64,000 bases of DNA from Massilia oculi (GTDB taxonomy: Bacteria; Pseudomonadota; Gammaproteobacteria; Burkholderiales; Burkholderiaceae_D). The DNA lies in the NCBI RefSeq assembly GCF_003143515.1, contig NZ_CP029343.1, positions 2,852,001 to 2,916,000 of the forward strand, given 5' to 3'. The stretch's first letter is position 1, and every line of letters begins with the position of its first letter. The notes beneath the pieces were generated by a model, which saw only the letters and a list, made by a program, of their open reading frames with translations, was not told the origin of the DNA and did not search any database. Position numbers and translations under genes: made by a program. Shown piece after piece: positions 18,767-28,358 of this stretch.

Positions 18767-21094
18767 ATGAACTCTGACCAGATGCTCCCGAGCCGCGCGG
18801 ACCGTGGCAATGTGCGAACCTCCCAGCCGGTCCGCCTGCCTGCGCGTTGCGCCTCGATCCTCGCCACCGTACTGAGCGCCGCCCTGCTGAGCGCCTGCGG
18901 CGGCGGTGGCGGCGAAGATCTCGCGTCCGAGACCGTTTCGTACACCGACTCCGGCACGTCGCTGGCCAAGGCCACCGTCGTGGCCCCGCGTCCGGCCACT
19001 CCAACCGTGCTGACCCCGGTGACCGGCAACACCCCGGCCGCGATCGTCGCCGGCGCCACCATCACCGATTTCGAGATCCAGAACCTGGGCGCGGCCCAGA
19101 CCAATGTGCCGTTCACCTTCGGCCAGGTGATCGCGGCTGGCCAGATGGCCAAGACCGAAGGCCTGGCGGCGCGCCTGTCGAACGGCACCCTCATGCGCCT
19201 GCAGGCCGACGTCAAGGCCACCCATGCCGACGGCTCGGTGCGTCACCTGGTCGTGTCCGGCATCCTGCCAAGCCTGGCCGCCGGCCAGATCGAGAAGATC
19301 CAGCTGGTCAAGTCGACCCCGTCGGAGAAAAGCGCCGTCACCCTGCAGGACCTGGCCGCCAGCGGCCTGACCAGCGACGTGCAGGTGACCTACGAGGGCG
19401 TGCAATACAGCGCCTCGCTCGCCACCGCGCTGGCCGCGCCGAAGCCGGTCAGCTGGCTGTCGGGCGCCGTCGTCAACGAATGGATCGTCACCGCGCCGCT
19501 CAAGAGCGCCGCCGGTGTGGTGCATCCGCGCTTCACCGCCAGCTTCGCCGTGCGCTGGTATCCGGGCCTGAAGCAGGCGCGGGTCGATGCGATCGTCGAG
19601 AACACCATGACGTTCAAGGCTTCGCACAATATGAAGTATGACGTCAACGTGAACGTCGCCGGCCGCTCGATCTACGCCAAGGCCGGCCTGATGCACATGC
19701 ACCACACCCGCTGGCACCAAAGCGCCTGGTGGGACGGCGCGCGCACCCCGGACATCCACGTGCGTCCGAACGTCGCCTACCTGATCGCCTCGAAAGCGGT
19801 GTCGAACTACGACCAGAGCGTCAAGCCGACCGAAGCGATGCTGGCCACCATGGGCAATCAGCTCAACGCCGACAATACCGGCCCGATGAAGATCGGCCTG
19901 GTGGTCCCGGCCATGGGCGGCACCGGCGGCCGCCCCGACCTCGGTCCGCTGCCGATGTGGAGCGTGTCCTACCTGCTGTCGCTGGACATGCGCGCCCGCA
20001 ACGCCATGATGGCGGTGGCCGACGGTTCGGGCAGCTGGTCGATCCACATGCGCGACGAGAAGACCGGTTTCCCGCTGCGCGTGGACAACGACGCCTACAA
20101 GAACACCTCGACCCACATGAACCTGGCCAACAAGGGCCCGCTGCCGGTGCCGCGCTGCGCCAACAACGACAAGAAGCTGTGCGGCTCGCCGTACACCCAC
20201 GATACCGCCCACCAGCCGTCGATGGCCTACCTGCCCTACCTGCTGACCGGCGACTATTATTACCTGGAAGAGCTGCTGTTCTGGGCCGCCAGCAATCCGC
20301 TGGAAACCGATGCGGCGAACTCGGGCTACGGCCAGGGCCTGGTGCGCTGGCAGCAGGTGCGCGGCCAGGCCTGGTCGCTGCGCACGCTGGGCCATGCCGC
20401 CTACATCACGCCGGACGCCCATACGCTGAAGGACTATTTCGTCAAGCAGCTCGACAACAACCTGAAGTTCTACCACGCGACCTACGTCACCGGCAATCCG
20501 AACCAGCTGGGCGTGTATGACGGTTCCGGCACCGGCTCGTTCAAGGTAGCGGCGTCGGCGCCGTGGCAGGACGACTTCCTGACCTGGAGCTTCGGTTACC
20601 TGGTCGAACTCGGCTTCGACAAGGCCCTGCCGATCCTCCAGTGGAAGGCGAAGTATCCGGTCAACCGCATGACCACGCCGGGCTTCTGCTGGATCCAGGC
20701 CTCGGCCTACCATATGGAGTTCCGCCCGAGCGCCACGGCGCCGCTGTTCAGCGACCTGGCGAGCATGCACCAGTATAACTTTGGCGGCGACACCATCCTG
20801 AACGAGAGCAAGAAGCTGAAGCACCCGAAAGGCCTGAAATACATCGACCAGCCTTGCGCCAGCAAGGAGCAGAGCGACTGGCTGCGCGCCGCCAGCAACG
20901 GCCACTGGTCGCCGGGCCGCATGTCGGGCTTCTCGGATTCGACGATGGGTTATCCGTCGAACATGCAGCCGGCGCTGGCGGTGGCGGCCAATTCGGGCAT
21001 CGCCAACGCGGCCCAGGCCTGGACCGTCTTCAGCGGCCGCGCCGACAAGCCTGACTACAGCAAGGGCCCGCAGTGGGACATCGTCCCGCGCTGA
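18767..21094 (+). CDS. large exported lipoprotein, possible polysaccharide lyase/hydrolase (paralogue 1)
   Basis: This 775-residue lipoprotein has a signal peptide ending in the lipobox ALLSAC (lipidated Cys44) followed by a glycine-rich tether. The mature N-terminus (FEIQNLGAAQTNVPFTFGQ) resembles the RIFT-barrel domain of YetA/exo-rhamnogalacturonan lyase-like proteins. The C-terminal 400 residues are rich in Trp, His and Tyr (TGDYYYLEEL, FWAASNPLETD, GFCWIQASAYH), as in alpha/alpha-toroid carbohydrate enzymes. Assignment to that family is tentative. A close paralogue lies at 23,385-25,574. Met at 18,767 is chosen; the TTG at 18,743 is less likely. There is no clear ribosome-binding site. 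A strong terminator follows. A role in trimming or anchoring the EPS is inferred from context. Confidence 0.7.
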   Translation: MNSDQMLPSRADRGNVRTSQPVRLPARCASILATVLSAALLSACGGGGGEDLASETVSYTDSGTSLAKATVVAPRPATPTVLTPVTGNTPAAIVAGATITDFEIQNLGAAQTNVPFTFGQVIAAGQMAKTEGLAARLSNGTLMRLQADVKATHADGSVRHLVVSGILPSLAAGQIEKIQLVKSTPSEKSAVTLQDLAASGLTSDVQVTYEGVQYSASLATALAAPKPVSWLSGAVVNEWIVTAPLKSAAGVVHPRFTASFAVRWYPGLKQARVDAIVENTMTFKASHNMKYDVNVNVAGRSIYAKAGLMHMHHTRWHQSAWWDGARTPDIHVRPNVAYLIASKAVSNYDQSVKPTEAMLATMGNQLNADNTGPMKIGLVVPAMGGTGGRPDLGPLPMWSVSYLLSLDMRARNAMMAVADGSGSWSIHMRDEKTGFPLRVDNDAYKNTSTHMNLANKGPLPVPRCANNDKKLCGSPYTHDTAHQPSMAYLPYLLTGDYYYLEELLFWAASNPLETDAANSGYGQGLVRWQQVRGQAWSLRTLGHAAYITPDAHTLKDYFVKQLDNNLKFYHATYVTGNPNQLGVYDGSGTGSFKVAASAPWQDDFLTWSFGYLVELGFDKALPILQWKAKYPVNRMTTPGFCWIQASAYHMEFRPSATAPLFSDLASMHQYNFGGDTILNESKKLKHPKGLKYIDQPCASKEQSDWLRAASNGHWSPGRMSGFSDSTMGYPSNMQPALAVAANSGIANAAQAWTVFSGRADKPDYSKGPQWDIVPR

Positions 21095-21154
21095 TCGCAG
21101 GCGGCATCCCGGCCGACCGCGCCTGAAAGCGCGTCGCCCGGGGTTCGGCAGGAG

Positions 21155-21186
21155 GCGCCGTCACCGCAAGGTGGCGGCGCTTTTTT
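21155..21186 (+). terminator. intrinsic terminator after the lipoprotein gene
   Basis: An 11-bp stem (GCGCCGTCACC/GGTGGCGGCGC, one G-U) with a GCAA loop is followed by TTTTTT. The right arm lies inside the last codons of the convergent glycosyltransferase-like gene, whose stop is in the hairpin. Confidence 0.88.
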
Positions 21187-22144
21187 CATGTGGCGTGCGC
21201 CAGGCGCGCAGCCGGCAGCGCAGGCTGCGCAGGCCCAGGCTGGCCAGCGCCAGCGGCGCCGGCGTCCTGCGCGCCGCAAGTGTCTCGAACAGCAGCGCGG
21301 CCCAGGCCCGGGTGCATTCCTCGGCGCGCACCTGTTCGCCGCGGCGCAGCCCGTTCTCGACCATGGCCCGGTACAGCTGCGGCTCGGCCGCCAGGCGCGC
21401 CAGCGCCGCGCCTGCCTCCTGCGCCGACGCCACTTCGATGTAGTCGAGCGGCGAGCGCCGCAGTTCGCGGTAAGCCTGCTCGGGACCGAGAATGGCCGGC
21501 ACCCCGGCCAGCCAGGCATTGATCAATTTGCTGGCCGGCTTCTTGGCATGCAGGTGGGACAGGTCCTTGCGCATCGCCAGCACCACGTCGGTGTCGTGGT
21601 AATCGTTCCAGCTGGTCTGGTAGGAGGCGGCATTGCCGCCCCAGGCCACCGCGTCGCAGCGCCATTCGATGCCCTGCCGCCGCAAGCCTTCCGCCCATTC
21701 GGGCGCGGCGAATTCGGGCGTCATCTCCCCCACCGTGCCCTTGAAGGCGACCGTCCGCACGGCGCTGCCGCGCAGCGCGTCGCGCGGCACCAGTCCTGGC
21801 TGCGGCCAGTGCTGGATGTGGAAGGCGGCGACGCCGTCGGCGCAGGCGCCGTTCTGCACGATCTCGACGTCGGCATGCGGCTGGCGCGGACGGTCGGCGC
21901 GCGCCGCCACGATCGTCAGCGCCGCGTTCCAGCGCCGGCGGCACAGCAGCACAGGCACATGGTCGGCATGCGCCACCACCAGGCCGGACGCCGGCGCCTG
22001 CGCCGTGAGCACCACCGGGTAGCCGGCCCGCTTCAGGCGCAGATAGGTCTGGCCGACCCAGACCTGCACACCGGTGCTGAACAGTTTCCAGTCCCGGTCC
22101 GGGTCGGCATCCTGGAACAGGCTGACCTGCTGTGGATCGGGCAT
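21161..22144 (-). CDS. putative glycosyltransferase of the EPS cassette
   Basis: This 327-residue protein probably has a GT-B fold. The C-terminal part shows the donor-site pattern KLINAWLAGVPAILGPEQAYRE near residue 215, as in family 4 glycosyltransferases, whereas the N-terminal half is divergent. Met at 22,144 (MPDPQQ) is chosen; a GTG at 22,177 in the same frame would add 11 residues. It stands alone on the minus strand between the two large paralogous exported proteins and is transcribed divergently from the next glycosyltransferase-like gene. The last codons overlap the terminator of the convergent lipoprotein gene. Donor and acceptor are unknown. Confidence 0.65.
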   Translation of the reverse strand: MPDPQQVSLFQDADPDRDWKLFSTGVQVWVGQTYLRLKRAGYPVVLTAQAPASGLVVAHADHVPVLLCRRRWNAALTIVAARADRPRQPHADVEIVQNGACADGVAAFHIQHWPQPGLVPRDALRGSAVRTVAFKGTVGEMTPEFAAPEWAEGLRRQGIEWRCDAVAWGGNAASYQTSWNDYHDTDVVLAMRKDLSHLHAKKPASKLINAWLAGVPAILGPEQAYRELRRSPLDYIEVASAQEAGAALARLAAEPQLYRAMVENGLRRGEQVRAEECTRAWAALLFETLAARRTPAPLALASLGLRSLRCRLRAWRTPHEKSAATLR

Positions 22145-22405
22145 GAAAAATGTTACTCGTTCATTACTCAATGGCACTCCGTACGTGAATTTTTTGTAGA
22201 ACCATGCTGGTCCCCGCGCACTGGATGCGCCTGAAGCGTGACGATAATGTTAAATGGCAAAAAATGCAGCACGGAACGCGTGCGGCCAGGAAATCAGCAT
22301 ATAATAATCGCGCGCTATTGCAAGAAAGGCAAGAATATCACATCAGCGCCCATCAATCAGGCACATGTGACGCGCGCCCGGATGCCGATACAGGAGTAAG
22401 TCAGG

Positions 22406-23365
22406 ATGTCTTTAATACAGCGGATAGTTCAGCGCCTGAAACGGGATTATTTCCGTTCGCGGCACACGAAGGTGACCAGACAGGTCTTGTCGACCCCTCC
22501 GGTGGAGCGTGGCAAGCTGCCGTTCATGCTGCTGTCCATGGTCCATACCCGCGACGTTCTCGCGTATCTTGTCGCGCTCAAGTCCTTCGTCCGTTACGCT
22601 AACGCGGAGCGGGTCGTCGTGGTATGCGATCCCTCGATCACCGACGAGGACCGGGCCGTGCTGCGCCAGCATGTGCCGCACATCGAACTGCACCACGCCG
22701 ACGAATTCGTCCATCCCGACATTCCGCGCGGCGGCGTGTGGGAAAGGCTGTACGCGATCTCGGGCTTCGTGCGCGAAACCTACGTGGTCCAGCTCGACGC
22801 CGATACCGTCACGGTCCAGCCGATCCCCGAAATCGTGGAAGGCGTGCGCAACGGCACCGGTTTCGTGCTGGCCGACCTGCCCGACACCCCGCTGCGGCAG
22901 CTGCCGGCGGTGCGCGAACATGCGCTGCGCGTGCTCAAGCCGGGCGCCCACATCCAGACCATTTCCGAGAGCGAGATGGTCAACGTCGGCCTGCCGCAGG
23001 ACGCCCTGTACGTGCGCGGCTGCGCCGGGTTCACGGGCTTTCCGCGCTCGGAGACCATGCGCGACGCCATGCTCGATTTTTCGCGCCGCATGACCGCCAA
23101 GCTGGGCGAGGACTGGAGACGCTGGGGCACCGAGCAGGTGACCTCGAATTACCTCGTGGCCAACGCCCGCGGCACCCGTTCCCTGCCCTTCCCCAAGTAC
23201 GGCACCCCCGATTGCGCCACCGCCGACACCGCCTTCCTGCACTTCATCGGCTCGATGCGCTTCATTAACGGCAAGTACGAAGCGACCTCGCGCGACGCGA
23301 TCCGCTCGCTCGGCGCGGCGCCGGACGCCGCCGCTCCACTGGCGCAGTCGACCACGGCGCGCTGA
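22406..23365 (+). CDS. GT-A-type glycosyltransferase-like protein
   Basis: This 319-residue protein has a GT-A-like core. VVVVCDPSITDED marks the first strands, and VVQLDADTVTV near residue 128 carries a DxD motif for metal and nucleotide sugar. A later GTEQVTSNYL block resembles the acceptor region of family 8-like enzymes. An AGGAG lies 9-10 bases before the ATG. Upstream, GCATATAATAATC at 22,299 gives a plausible -10 box about 100 bases from the start. It is followed after 19 bases by the second large exported protein gene, so the two are probably co-transcribed. It likely adds a sugar to the EPS or to a modified form of it. Confidence 0.7.
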   Translation: MSLIQRIVQRLKRDYFRSRHTKVTRQVLSTPPVERGKLPFMLLSMVHTRDVLAYLVALKSFVRYANAERVVVVCDPSITDEDRAVLRQHVPHIELHHADEFVHPDIPRGGVWERLYAISGFVRETYVVQLDADTVTVQPIPEIVEGVRNGTGFVLADLPDTPLRQLPAVREHALRVLKPGAHIQTISESEMVNVGLPQDALYVRGCAGFTGFPRSETMRDAMLDFSRRMTAKLGEDWRRWGTEQVTSNYLVANARGTRSLPFPKYGTPDCATADTAFLHFIGSMRFINGKYEATSRDAIRSLGAAPDAAAPLAQSTTAR

Positions 23366-23384
23366 TACCCGGCCGAGCGCTTCG

Positions 23385-25574
23385 ATGTCCGGCCCGTTCC
23401 TGTCTTCTGCGCCGCGCCTGCTCCGGCTGCTGGCGCTCGCGGCCATGCTGGGCGGCGCCGGCGCCATGGCCGATGCGGCTGCGGCGCAGGCGCTCCCCGA
23501 GGTGCGCATCCAGAACCTCGGCGGCGCGCAGTCCAGCGTCCCCTTCACGTTCGGCCAGGTCTTCGCGCCGGGCGACCTGCGCAAGCAGGACCGCCTGGCC
23601 GCCCGCCTGGACGACGGCGCCCTGATTCCCCTGCAGGCCGATGTCAAGGCCACCCATGCCGACGGCTCGGTGCGCCACGCGGTCCTGTCCGGCGTCCTGC
23701 CGCGCCTCGGCGCGCGCGGCGCCGCCGCTATCGCCCTGGTGAAGGGCGATGCCCCGGCGCCGCGCGCCGCCGGCGGCGGCGTCGACAGCCTGCTCGCCGA
23801 CGGTTTGGCTGCCGCCGTCACGATCAAACTCGACGGTGCCACCTATCGCGCCACGCTGGCCGATGCGGTGGCCGGCGCCAGGGGCGGCAGGAACGCCAGC
23901 CTGTGGCTCGACGGCCCGCTGGTCCGCGAATGGCGCGGCGCGGCGCCGTTCAGGCGTCAAGCCGGCGCCGCCCATCCGCTGCTGGAAGCGCACTTCGCCG
24001 TGCGCTGGTATCCGGGCCTGGAAAGACAGGCACGGGTCGAGGTCGTGGTCGAGAACGCCAAAACCTTCCAGTCCGGCGCGCGCAACCTGGATTACGACGT
24101 CGAAGTCGAGGTGGGCGGGCGCACGGTCTACACAGAAGACAAGCTGCGCCACTACCACCACGCGCGCTGGCGCCAGCTGGCCTGGTGGAACGCGGCGCGC
24201 GCCCCGGACCTGCAGGTGCGTCCCGACAGCGCCTACCTGATCGCTTCGCGCGCCGTGTCCAACTACGACCAGGGCATCGCGCCGAGCGAGCTCTCGCTGG
24301 TCAACCAGGTCAAGCGCCTGCCCGAGGAAAAGACCGGTCCGATGACCATCGGCCCCGTCAATCCCTACATGCCCTCCACCGGGGGCCGCAACGACATCGG
24401 GCCACTGCCCGCCTGGTCGGTGCAATACCTGCTGTCGGGCGACCCGCGCGCGTTCAGGACCATGGTCGCCGCCGCCGAGGGCTCCGGCAGCTGGTCGATC
24501 CACCTGCGCGACGAAAGGACCGGCTACCCGCTGCGCACCGACACCCCTGCCAACCGCGCCGTCTCGACCCACATGAACCTGGCGGACAAGGGCCCGCTGC
24601 CGGTGCCGCGCTGCGCCGGCAAGGGCCTGTGCGAAACCCCCTACAAGCACGACACGGCGCACCAGCCCTCGCTGGCCTACCTGCCCTACCTGCTCACCGG
24701 CGACTACTACTACCTGGAAGAACTGCAGTTCTGGGCCGCCAGCAATCCGCTGGAAACCGATCCGGTCAATTCCGGCCACGGCCAGGGCCTGGTGCGCTGG
24801 CAGCAGGTGCGCGGCCAGGCCTGGTCGCTGCGCACGCTGGGCCACGCCGCCTACATCACGCCCGACGCCCATCCGCTCAAGGACTATTTCGTCAAGCAGG
24901 TCGACAACAACCTCAAGTTCTACCACGCCACCTATGTCGTCGGGAATCCGAACCGGCTGGGCGTGTACGACGGTTCGGGCGCCGGCTCGTTCAAGGTCAA
25001 GGCGTCGGCGCCGTGGCAGGACGACTTCCTGACCTGGAGCTTCGGCTACCTGGCCGAACTCGGGTTCGAGAAGGCGTTGCCGATCCTGCAGTGGAAAGCC
25101 AGGTACGCCGTCGGCCGCATGACGACGCCGGGCTTTTGCTGGATCCAGGCCTCGGCCTACCACCTGGAATTCCGTCCGGGACCGAAGGAACCGCTGTTTC
25201 GCGACCTTCCCACGATGTATGCATTCAATTTTGGCGGCGACAGCATCCTGAACGAAAGCAAGAAGCTGCGCCATCCGCAAGGTCTCAAGTACATCGACCA
25301 GCCGTGCGGGAGCCGCGAACAGAGCGAGTGGCTGCGCGTGGCCAGCAAGGGCCACTGGTCGCCGGGGCGCATGTCGGGCTTCTCGGATTCGGTGCTCGGC
25401 TTCCCGGCCAATATGCAGCCGGCGCTGGCGCTGGCGGCCACCTGGGGCGTTCCCAAGGCCGACGAGGCCTGGCAACGCTTCGAGGCGCGCGCCGACCGGC
25501 CCGATTACCGCAAGACGCCGGTATGGGCGATCGTGCCGCGCGAAGGCATGGTGGCTGACAAGGCACGCCGCTGA
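23385..25574 (+). CDS. large secreted protein, possible polysaccharide lyase/hydrolase (paralogue 2)
   Basis: This 729-residue protein is a paralogue of the lipoprotein at 18,767-21,094, similar over almost its full length and nearly identical in long blocks of the C-terminal half. It keeps a signal peptide (LLALAAMLGGAGAMADAAAAQA) but has no lipobox Cys, so it should be released into the periplasm or outside. The N-terminal VRIQNLGGAQSSVPFTFGQ segment again suggests a RIFT-barrel/YetA-like start, with a toroid-like Trp/Tyr-rich C-terminal half. Function is not established; a lyase or hydrolase acting on the EPS is the best guess. It follows a glycosyltransferase-like gene by 19 bases. Confidence 0.7.
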   Translation: MSGPFLSSAPRLLRLLALAAMLGGAGAMADAAAAQALPEVRIQNLGGAQSSVPFTFGQVFAPGDLRKQDRLAARLDDGALIPLQADVKATHADGSVRHAVLSGVLPRLGARGAAAIALVKGDAPAPRAAGGGVDSLLADGLAAAVTIKLDGATYRATLADAVAGARGGRNASLWLDGPLVREWRGAAPFRRQAGAAHPLLEAHFAVRWYPGLERQARVEVVVENAKTFQSGARNLDYDVEVEVGGRTVYTEDKLRHYHHARWRQLAWWNAARAPDLQVRPDSAYLIASRAVSNYDQGIAPSELSLVNQVKRLPEEKTGPMTIGPVNPYMPSTGGRNDIGPLPAWSVQYLLSGDPRAFRTMVAAAEGSGSWSIHLRDERTGYPLRTDTPANRAVSTHMNLADKGPLPVPRCAGKGLCETPYKHDTAHQPSLAYLPYLLTGDYYYLEELQFWAASNPLETDPVNSGHGQGLVRWQQVRGQAWSLRTLGHAAYITPDAHPLKDYFVKQVDNNLKFYHATYVVGNPNRLGVYDGSGAGSFKVKASAPWQDDFLTWSFGYLAELGFEKALPILQWKARYAVGRMTTPGFCWIQASAYHLEFRPGPKEPLFRDLPTMYAFNFGGDSILNESKKLRHPQGLKYIDQPCGSREQSEWLRVASKGHWSPGRMSGFSDSVLGFPANMQPALALAATWGVPKADEAWQRFEARADRPDYRKTPVWAIVPREGMVADKARR

Positions 25575-25643
25575 CACGCCCCGCCATCGCCGATCGGTGA
25601 TGCCAGAAATGTATCGTGCGCGCATGTGTAAATAAGGATGCAG

Positions 25644-25652
25644 CATATAATG
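25644..25652 (+). promoter_or_regulatory. possible -10 box upstream of the flippase gene
   Basis: GCATATAATG contains a perfect TATAAT, about 130 bases before the flippase start, in the 206-base gap after the second exported protein. No convincing -35 element is seen. The same GCATATAAT string occurs upstream of the gene at 22,406. Confidence 0.4.
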
Positions 25653-25780
25653 TTGTGCATTACAGCAATCGCTCGCGCGCATCAAAAGAGGTCTGCAGGC
25701 ATGCCATCCATTCACCATCCGATCCGGACTGCCGCCGCGCGGGCCGGCGCCTGAGGCGCGCAGCCGCGATTTCCTGAACC

Positions 25781-27241
25781 ATGGCCAACCTGCGACGTTC
25801 GCTCTTCATCACCTTCTGTTCCTCGACCGGTTCGACGGCGCTCAAGTTCGTCGTCAGCGTGCTGCTGGCGCGCATCCTCAGCCCGAGCGAGATCGGCATC
25901 TTCTCGATGACGCTGGTGCTGGTGAACTTCGCCCACGTGTTCCGCGATTTCGGCGTCACCCACTATATCCAGCGCGAGGCCGACCTGTCGGCCGACAAGC
26001 TGCGCTCGGCGGCCGGCGTGGCCTATGCCTCGTCGTGGCTGATCGCCCTGTGCCTGTACCTGGCGAGCGGCCCGGTCGGCGCCTGGTTCGACGAACCCGG
26101 GATGGTGCCGGTGATGCAGGTGCTGGCGCTCGGCTTCGTGTTCATCCCGTTCGGCTCGATCACCAACGCCATGCTGTCGCGCCGCTTCGAGGCGCAGAAG
26201 CAGGCCTACGTGAACGCCGCCGGCACCCTCAGCTACTGCGCCGCCTGCCTGATCCTGGCCAAGCAGGGCTTCGGCAGCATGAGCCTGGCCTGGGCCAACC
26301 TGATCAACATCCTGGTGTGCGGCCTGGCCCTGGTCCCGCACCGCCCGCGCGAGCTGCCCTGGCTGCCCTCGTTCGCGCACTGGCGCGCGGTGGCCAAGTT
26401 CGGCGCCGGCTCGCTGGTGTCGAACACCGCCGCCGCCGTCAACAACGCGATCCCCGACATCCTGCTCGGCAAGCTCGGCTCGGCCAGCCAGGTCGGCCTG
26501 CTCAGCCGCGCCAATTCGACGGTCCAGATCTTCATCCACGTGGCCGGGTCGACCGTCACCTACGGCGCCGTCTCCTACCTGGCGCAGATCTTCCACCGCG
26601 GCGAATCGCTGGCGCCGGTGCTCACCCGCGCTACCGTGCTGCTGACCGGCGTGGGCTGGACCGCGCTGGGCCTGACGGCGGTGCTCGGCCACGACATCGT
26701 GCTGGCCCTGTACGGTCCCACCTGGCTCGAGTCGGTGCCGGCCATCCTGCCGTTGATCCTGGCCGCGGCGTCGGTGATGATGTTCCAGTATGTCGGCTTT
26801 GCCCTGACCGCGATCGGCCGCCCCTATATGAGCGCGGTGTTCGTGCTGGCCATCCTGCTGTCGCGCATCGGCTTCGGCGTCTGGCTGTACGACGGCTCCC
26901 TGGTGACCTTCGCCTGGGCGCTGTGCCTGGCGACGGTGCTGACCACGCCGCTGCGCGCCTTCATCCAGCGCCGCTACTTCGGCCTCGGCATGGGCGCCCT
27001 GCTGCGCGCCCTGCTGCCGAGCGCCATCGTGGCGCTGGGCAGCAGCGGCGCCGCCATGCTGCTGGCCATCGCGCTGCCGTCCACGCTGGCGCCGCTGCTG
27101 CGCCTGCTCGCCATGGCGCCGGTCATCGCCGTCGTCTGGTACCTGCTGCTGCGCCTGACGCGCCACGAACTGGTGGGCGAGGTGCACCGCCTGGCGGCCC
27201 CGATCAAGACCCGGCTGGCGCTGCTGCGCCCCAACCCGTGA
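25781..27241 (+). CDS. polysaccharide flippase (Wzx/PST family)
   Basis: This 486-residue membrane protein of the MOP superfamily has about 12 to 14 hydrophobic segments. Its start (SLFITFCSSTGSTALKFVVS) and the LLARILSPSEIGIFSMTLV segment are typical of O-antigen/EPS flippases. It would move the lipid-linked repeat unit across the inner membrane before assembly by the ligase at 10,607. The acyl carrier protein gene begins 11 bases after its stop, so flippase, carrier protein and the two hydrolases form one transcription unit. Confidence 0.87.
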   Translation: MANLRRSLFITFCSSTGSTALKFVVSVLLARILSPSEIGIFSMTLVLVNFAHVFRDFGVTHYIQREADLSADKLRSAAGVAYASSWLIALCLYLASGPVGAWFDEPGMVPVMQVLALGFVFIPFGSITNAMLSRRFEAQKQAYVNAAGTLSYCAACLILAKQGFGSMSLAWANLINILVCGLALVPHRPRELPWLPSFAHWRAVAKFGAGSLVSNTAAAVNNAIPDILLGKLGSASQVGLLSRANSTVQIFIHVAGSTVTYGAVSYLAQIFHRGESLAPVLTRATVLLTGVGWTALGLTAVLGHDIVLALYGPTWLESVPAILPLILAAASVMMFQYVGFALTAIGRPYMSAVFVLAILLSRIGFGVWLYDGSLVTFAWALCLATVLTTPLRAFIQRRYFGLGMGALLRALLPSAIVALGSSGAAMLLAIALPSTLAPLLRLLAMAPVIAVVWYLLLRLTRHELVGEVHRLAAPIKTRLALLRPNP

Positions 27242-27252
27242 ATGGAATTCGC

Positions 27253-27516
27253 ATGAACACCAACCAAATCACCATCGACCAGATCAAGACCATCCTCACC
27301 GACGTGCTCAGCCTGGGCGACGCCGGCCGCCAGCTGGACGCCGACTCGCCCCTGCTGGGCGCGCTGCCGGAACTCGACTCGATGGCGGTGGTCAGCCTGA
27401 TCGCCGCCCTCGAAGAACACTTCGACATCGCGATCGACGACGACGACATCAGCGCCAGCACCTTCGCCACGCTGGGCAGCCTGGCCGCTTTCGTGGACGA
27501 CAAGCGCGGCGCATGA
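27253..27516 (+). CDS. acyl carrier protein of the exosortase A locus
   Basis: This 87-residue acyl carrier protein has the phosphopantetheine attachment Ser43 in ELDSMAVV and the usual acidic helix II/III. It would carry an acyl or aminoacyl group as a thioester, most simply the product of the AMP-forming ligase at 13,216-14,781. Its stop overlaps the start of the hydrolase gene by four bases (ATGA). It is distinct from the housekeeping fatty-acid carrier by context and sequence. Confidence 0.88.
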   Translation: MNTNQITIDQIKTILTDVLSLGDAGRQLDADSPLLGALPELDSMAVVSLIAALEEHFDIAIDDDDISASTFATLGSLAAFVDDKRGA

Positions 27517-28358
27517 AAGCCGCCGCCGGCGCGCCGGCCGAACCCTTCTTCCTGAAGGTGGATGGCGGCCAGCGCTTCTGCCTCTACCACCCGCCGGCCG
27601 GCCCGGCGCGCGGGACGCTGCTGTACGTGCATCCCTTCGCCGAAGAGCTGAACCGCGCGCGGCGCATGGCGGCGCTGCAGGCGCGCGCCTTCGCCGCCGC
27701 CGGCCACGCCGTGCTGCAGATCGACCTGGCCGGCTGCGGCGACAGCAGCGGCGACTTCGGCGACGCGCGCTGGGAACTGTGGAAAGCCGACCTGGCGCTG
27801 GCCGCGGCCTGGCTGCGGGAGAGAACGGATGCGCCGCTGCGGCTGTGGGGCCTGCGCCTGGGCGCCCTGCTGGCGCTCGACTATGCGCGCACGGCGGCGC
27901 ACCCGGTGGCCGGCATGCTGCTGTGGCAGCCGGTGCTCAAGGGTTCCACCTATCTGACGCAGTTCCTGCGCCTGCGCCTGGCCGGCGCACTGCTGGCCGA
28001 TGGCGACGCCGGCGGCGGGACGGCGCACTTGCGTGCGGCGCTGCTGGCCGGCGAAGCGCTCGAGATCGCCGGCTACGACCTCGATCCCCGCCTGGCGCGC
28101 GCGCTGGAGGCGCTCGAGCCGCTGGACGCCTTCCGCCCGGCCTGCCCGGTCGACTGGATCGAGGCGGTCACCCAGGCCGGCGCCGAGCCGTCCCCCGGCG
28201 CCGCGCGCGCCGCCGCCGCCTGGCGCGGCGCCGGCGTCGACCTGCGCCTGCACCCGGTCCACTGCGCGCCGTTCTGGACGACCACCGAGATCACCGAGAA
28301 TGCGGCCTGGCTGGAGACCGGCACGGCCGCGCTGGAGGCAAGACTGCATGGGCATTGA
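27513..28358 (+). CDS. alpha/beta hydrolase 2, exosortase A system-associated
   Basis: This 281-residue alpha/beta hydrolase-fold protein (TIGR03101-like) starts with VHPFAEELN, the oxyanion-hole region, and has DLAGCGDSSG near residue 71. At the nucleophile elbow the usual G-x-S-x-G is GLRLG (113-117), with Arg115 in place of Ser. A classical serine hydrolase mechanism is therefore unlikely unless another residue serves. It overlaps the carrier protein gene by four bases and the next hydrolase gene by eleven. It may bind or transfer the carrier-bound acyl group rather than hydrolyse it. Confidence 0.83.
   Translation: MKAAAGAPAEPFFLKVDGGQRFCLYHPPAGPARGTLLYVHPFAEELNRARRMAALQARAFAAAGHAVLQIDLAGCGDSSGDFGDARWELWKADLALAAAWLRERTDAPLRLWGLRLGALLALDYARTAAHPVAGMLLWQPVLKGSTYLTQFLRLRLAGALLADGDAGGGTAHLRAALLAGEALEIAGYDLDPRLARALEALEPLDAFRPACPVDWIEAVTQAGAEPSPGAARAAAAWRGAGVDLRLHPVHCAPFWTTTEITENAAWLETGTAALEARLHGH

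Noticed and set aside
22360..22373. GGCAC-N5-ACGC as a sigma-54 promoter before the GT-A-like gene
   Set aside because: The -12 part does not match TTGC, and a TATAAT lies upstream; spacing alone is weak evidence.
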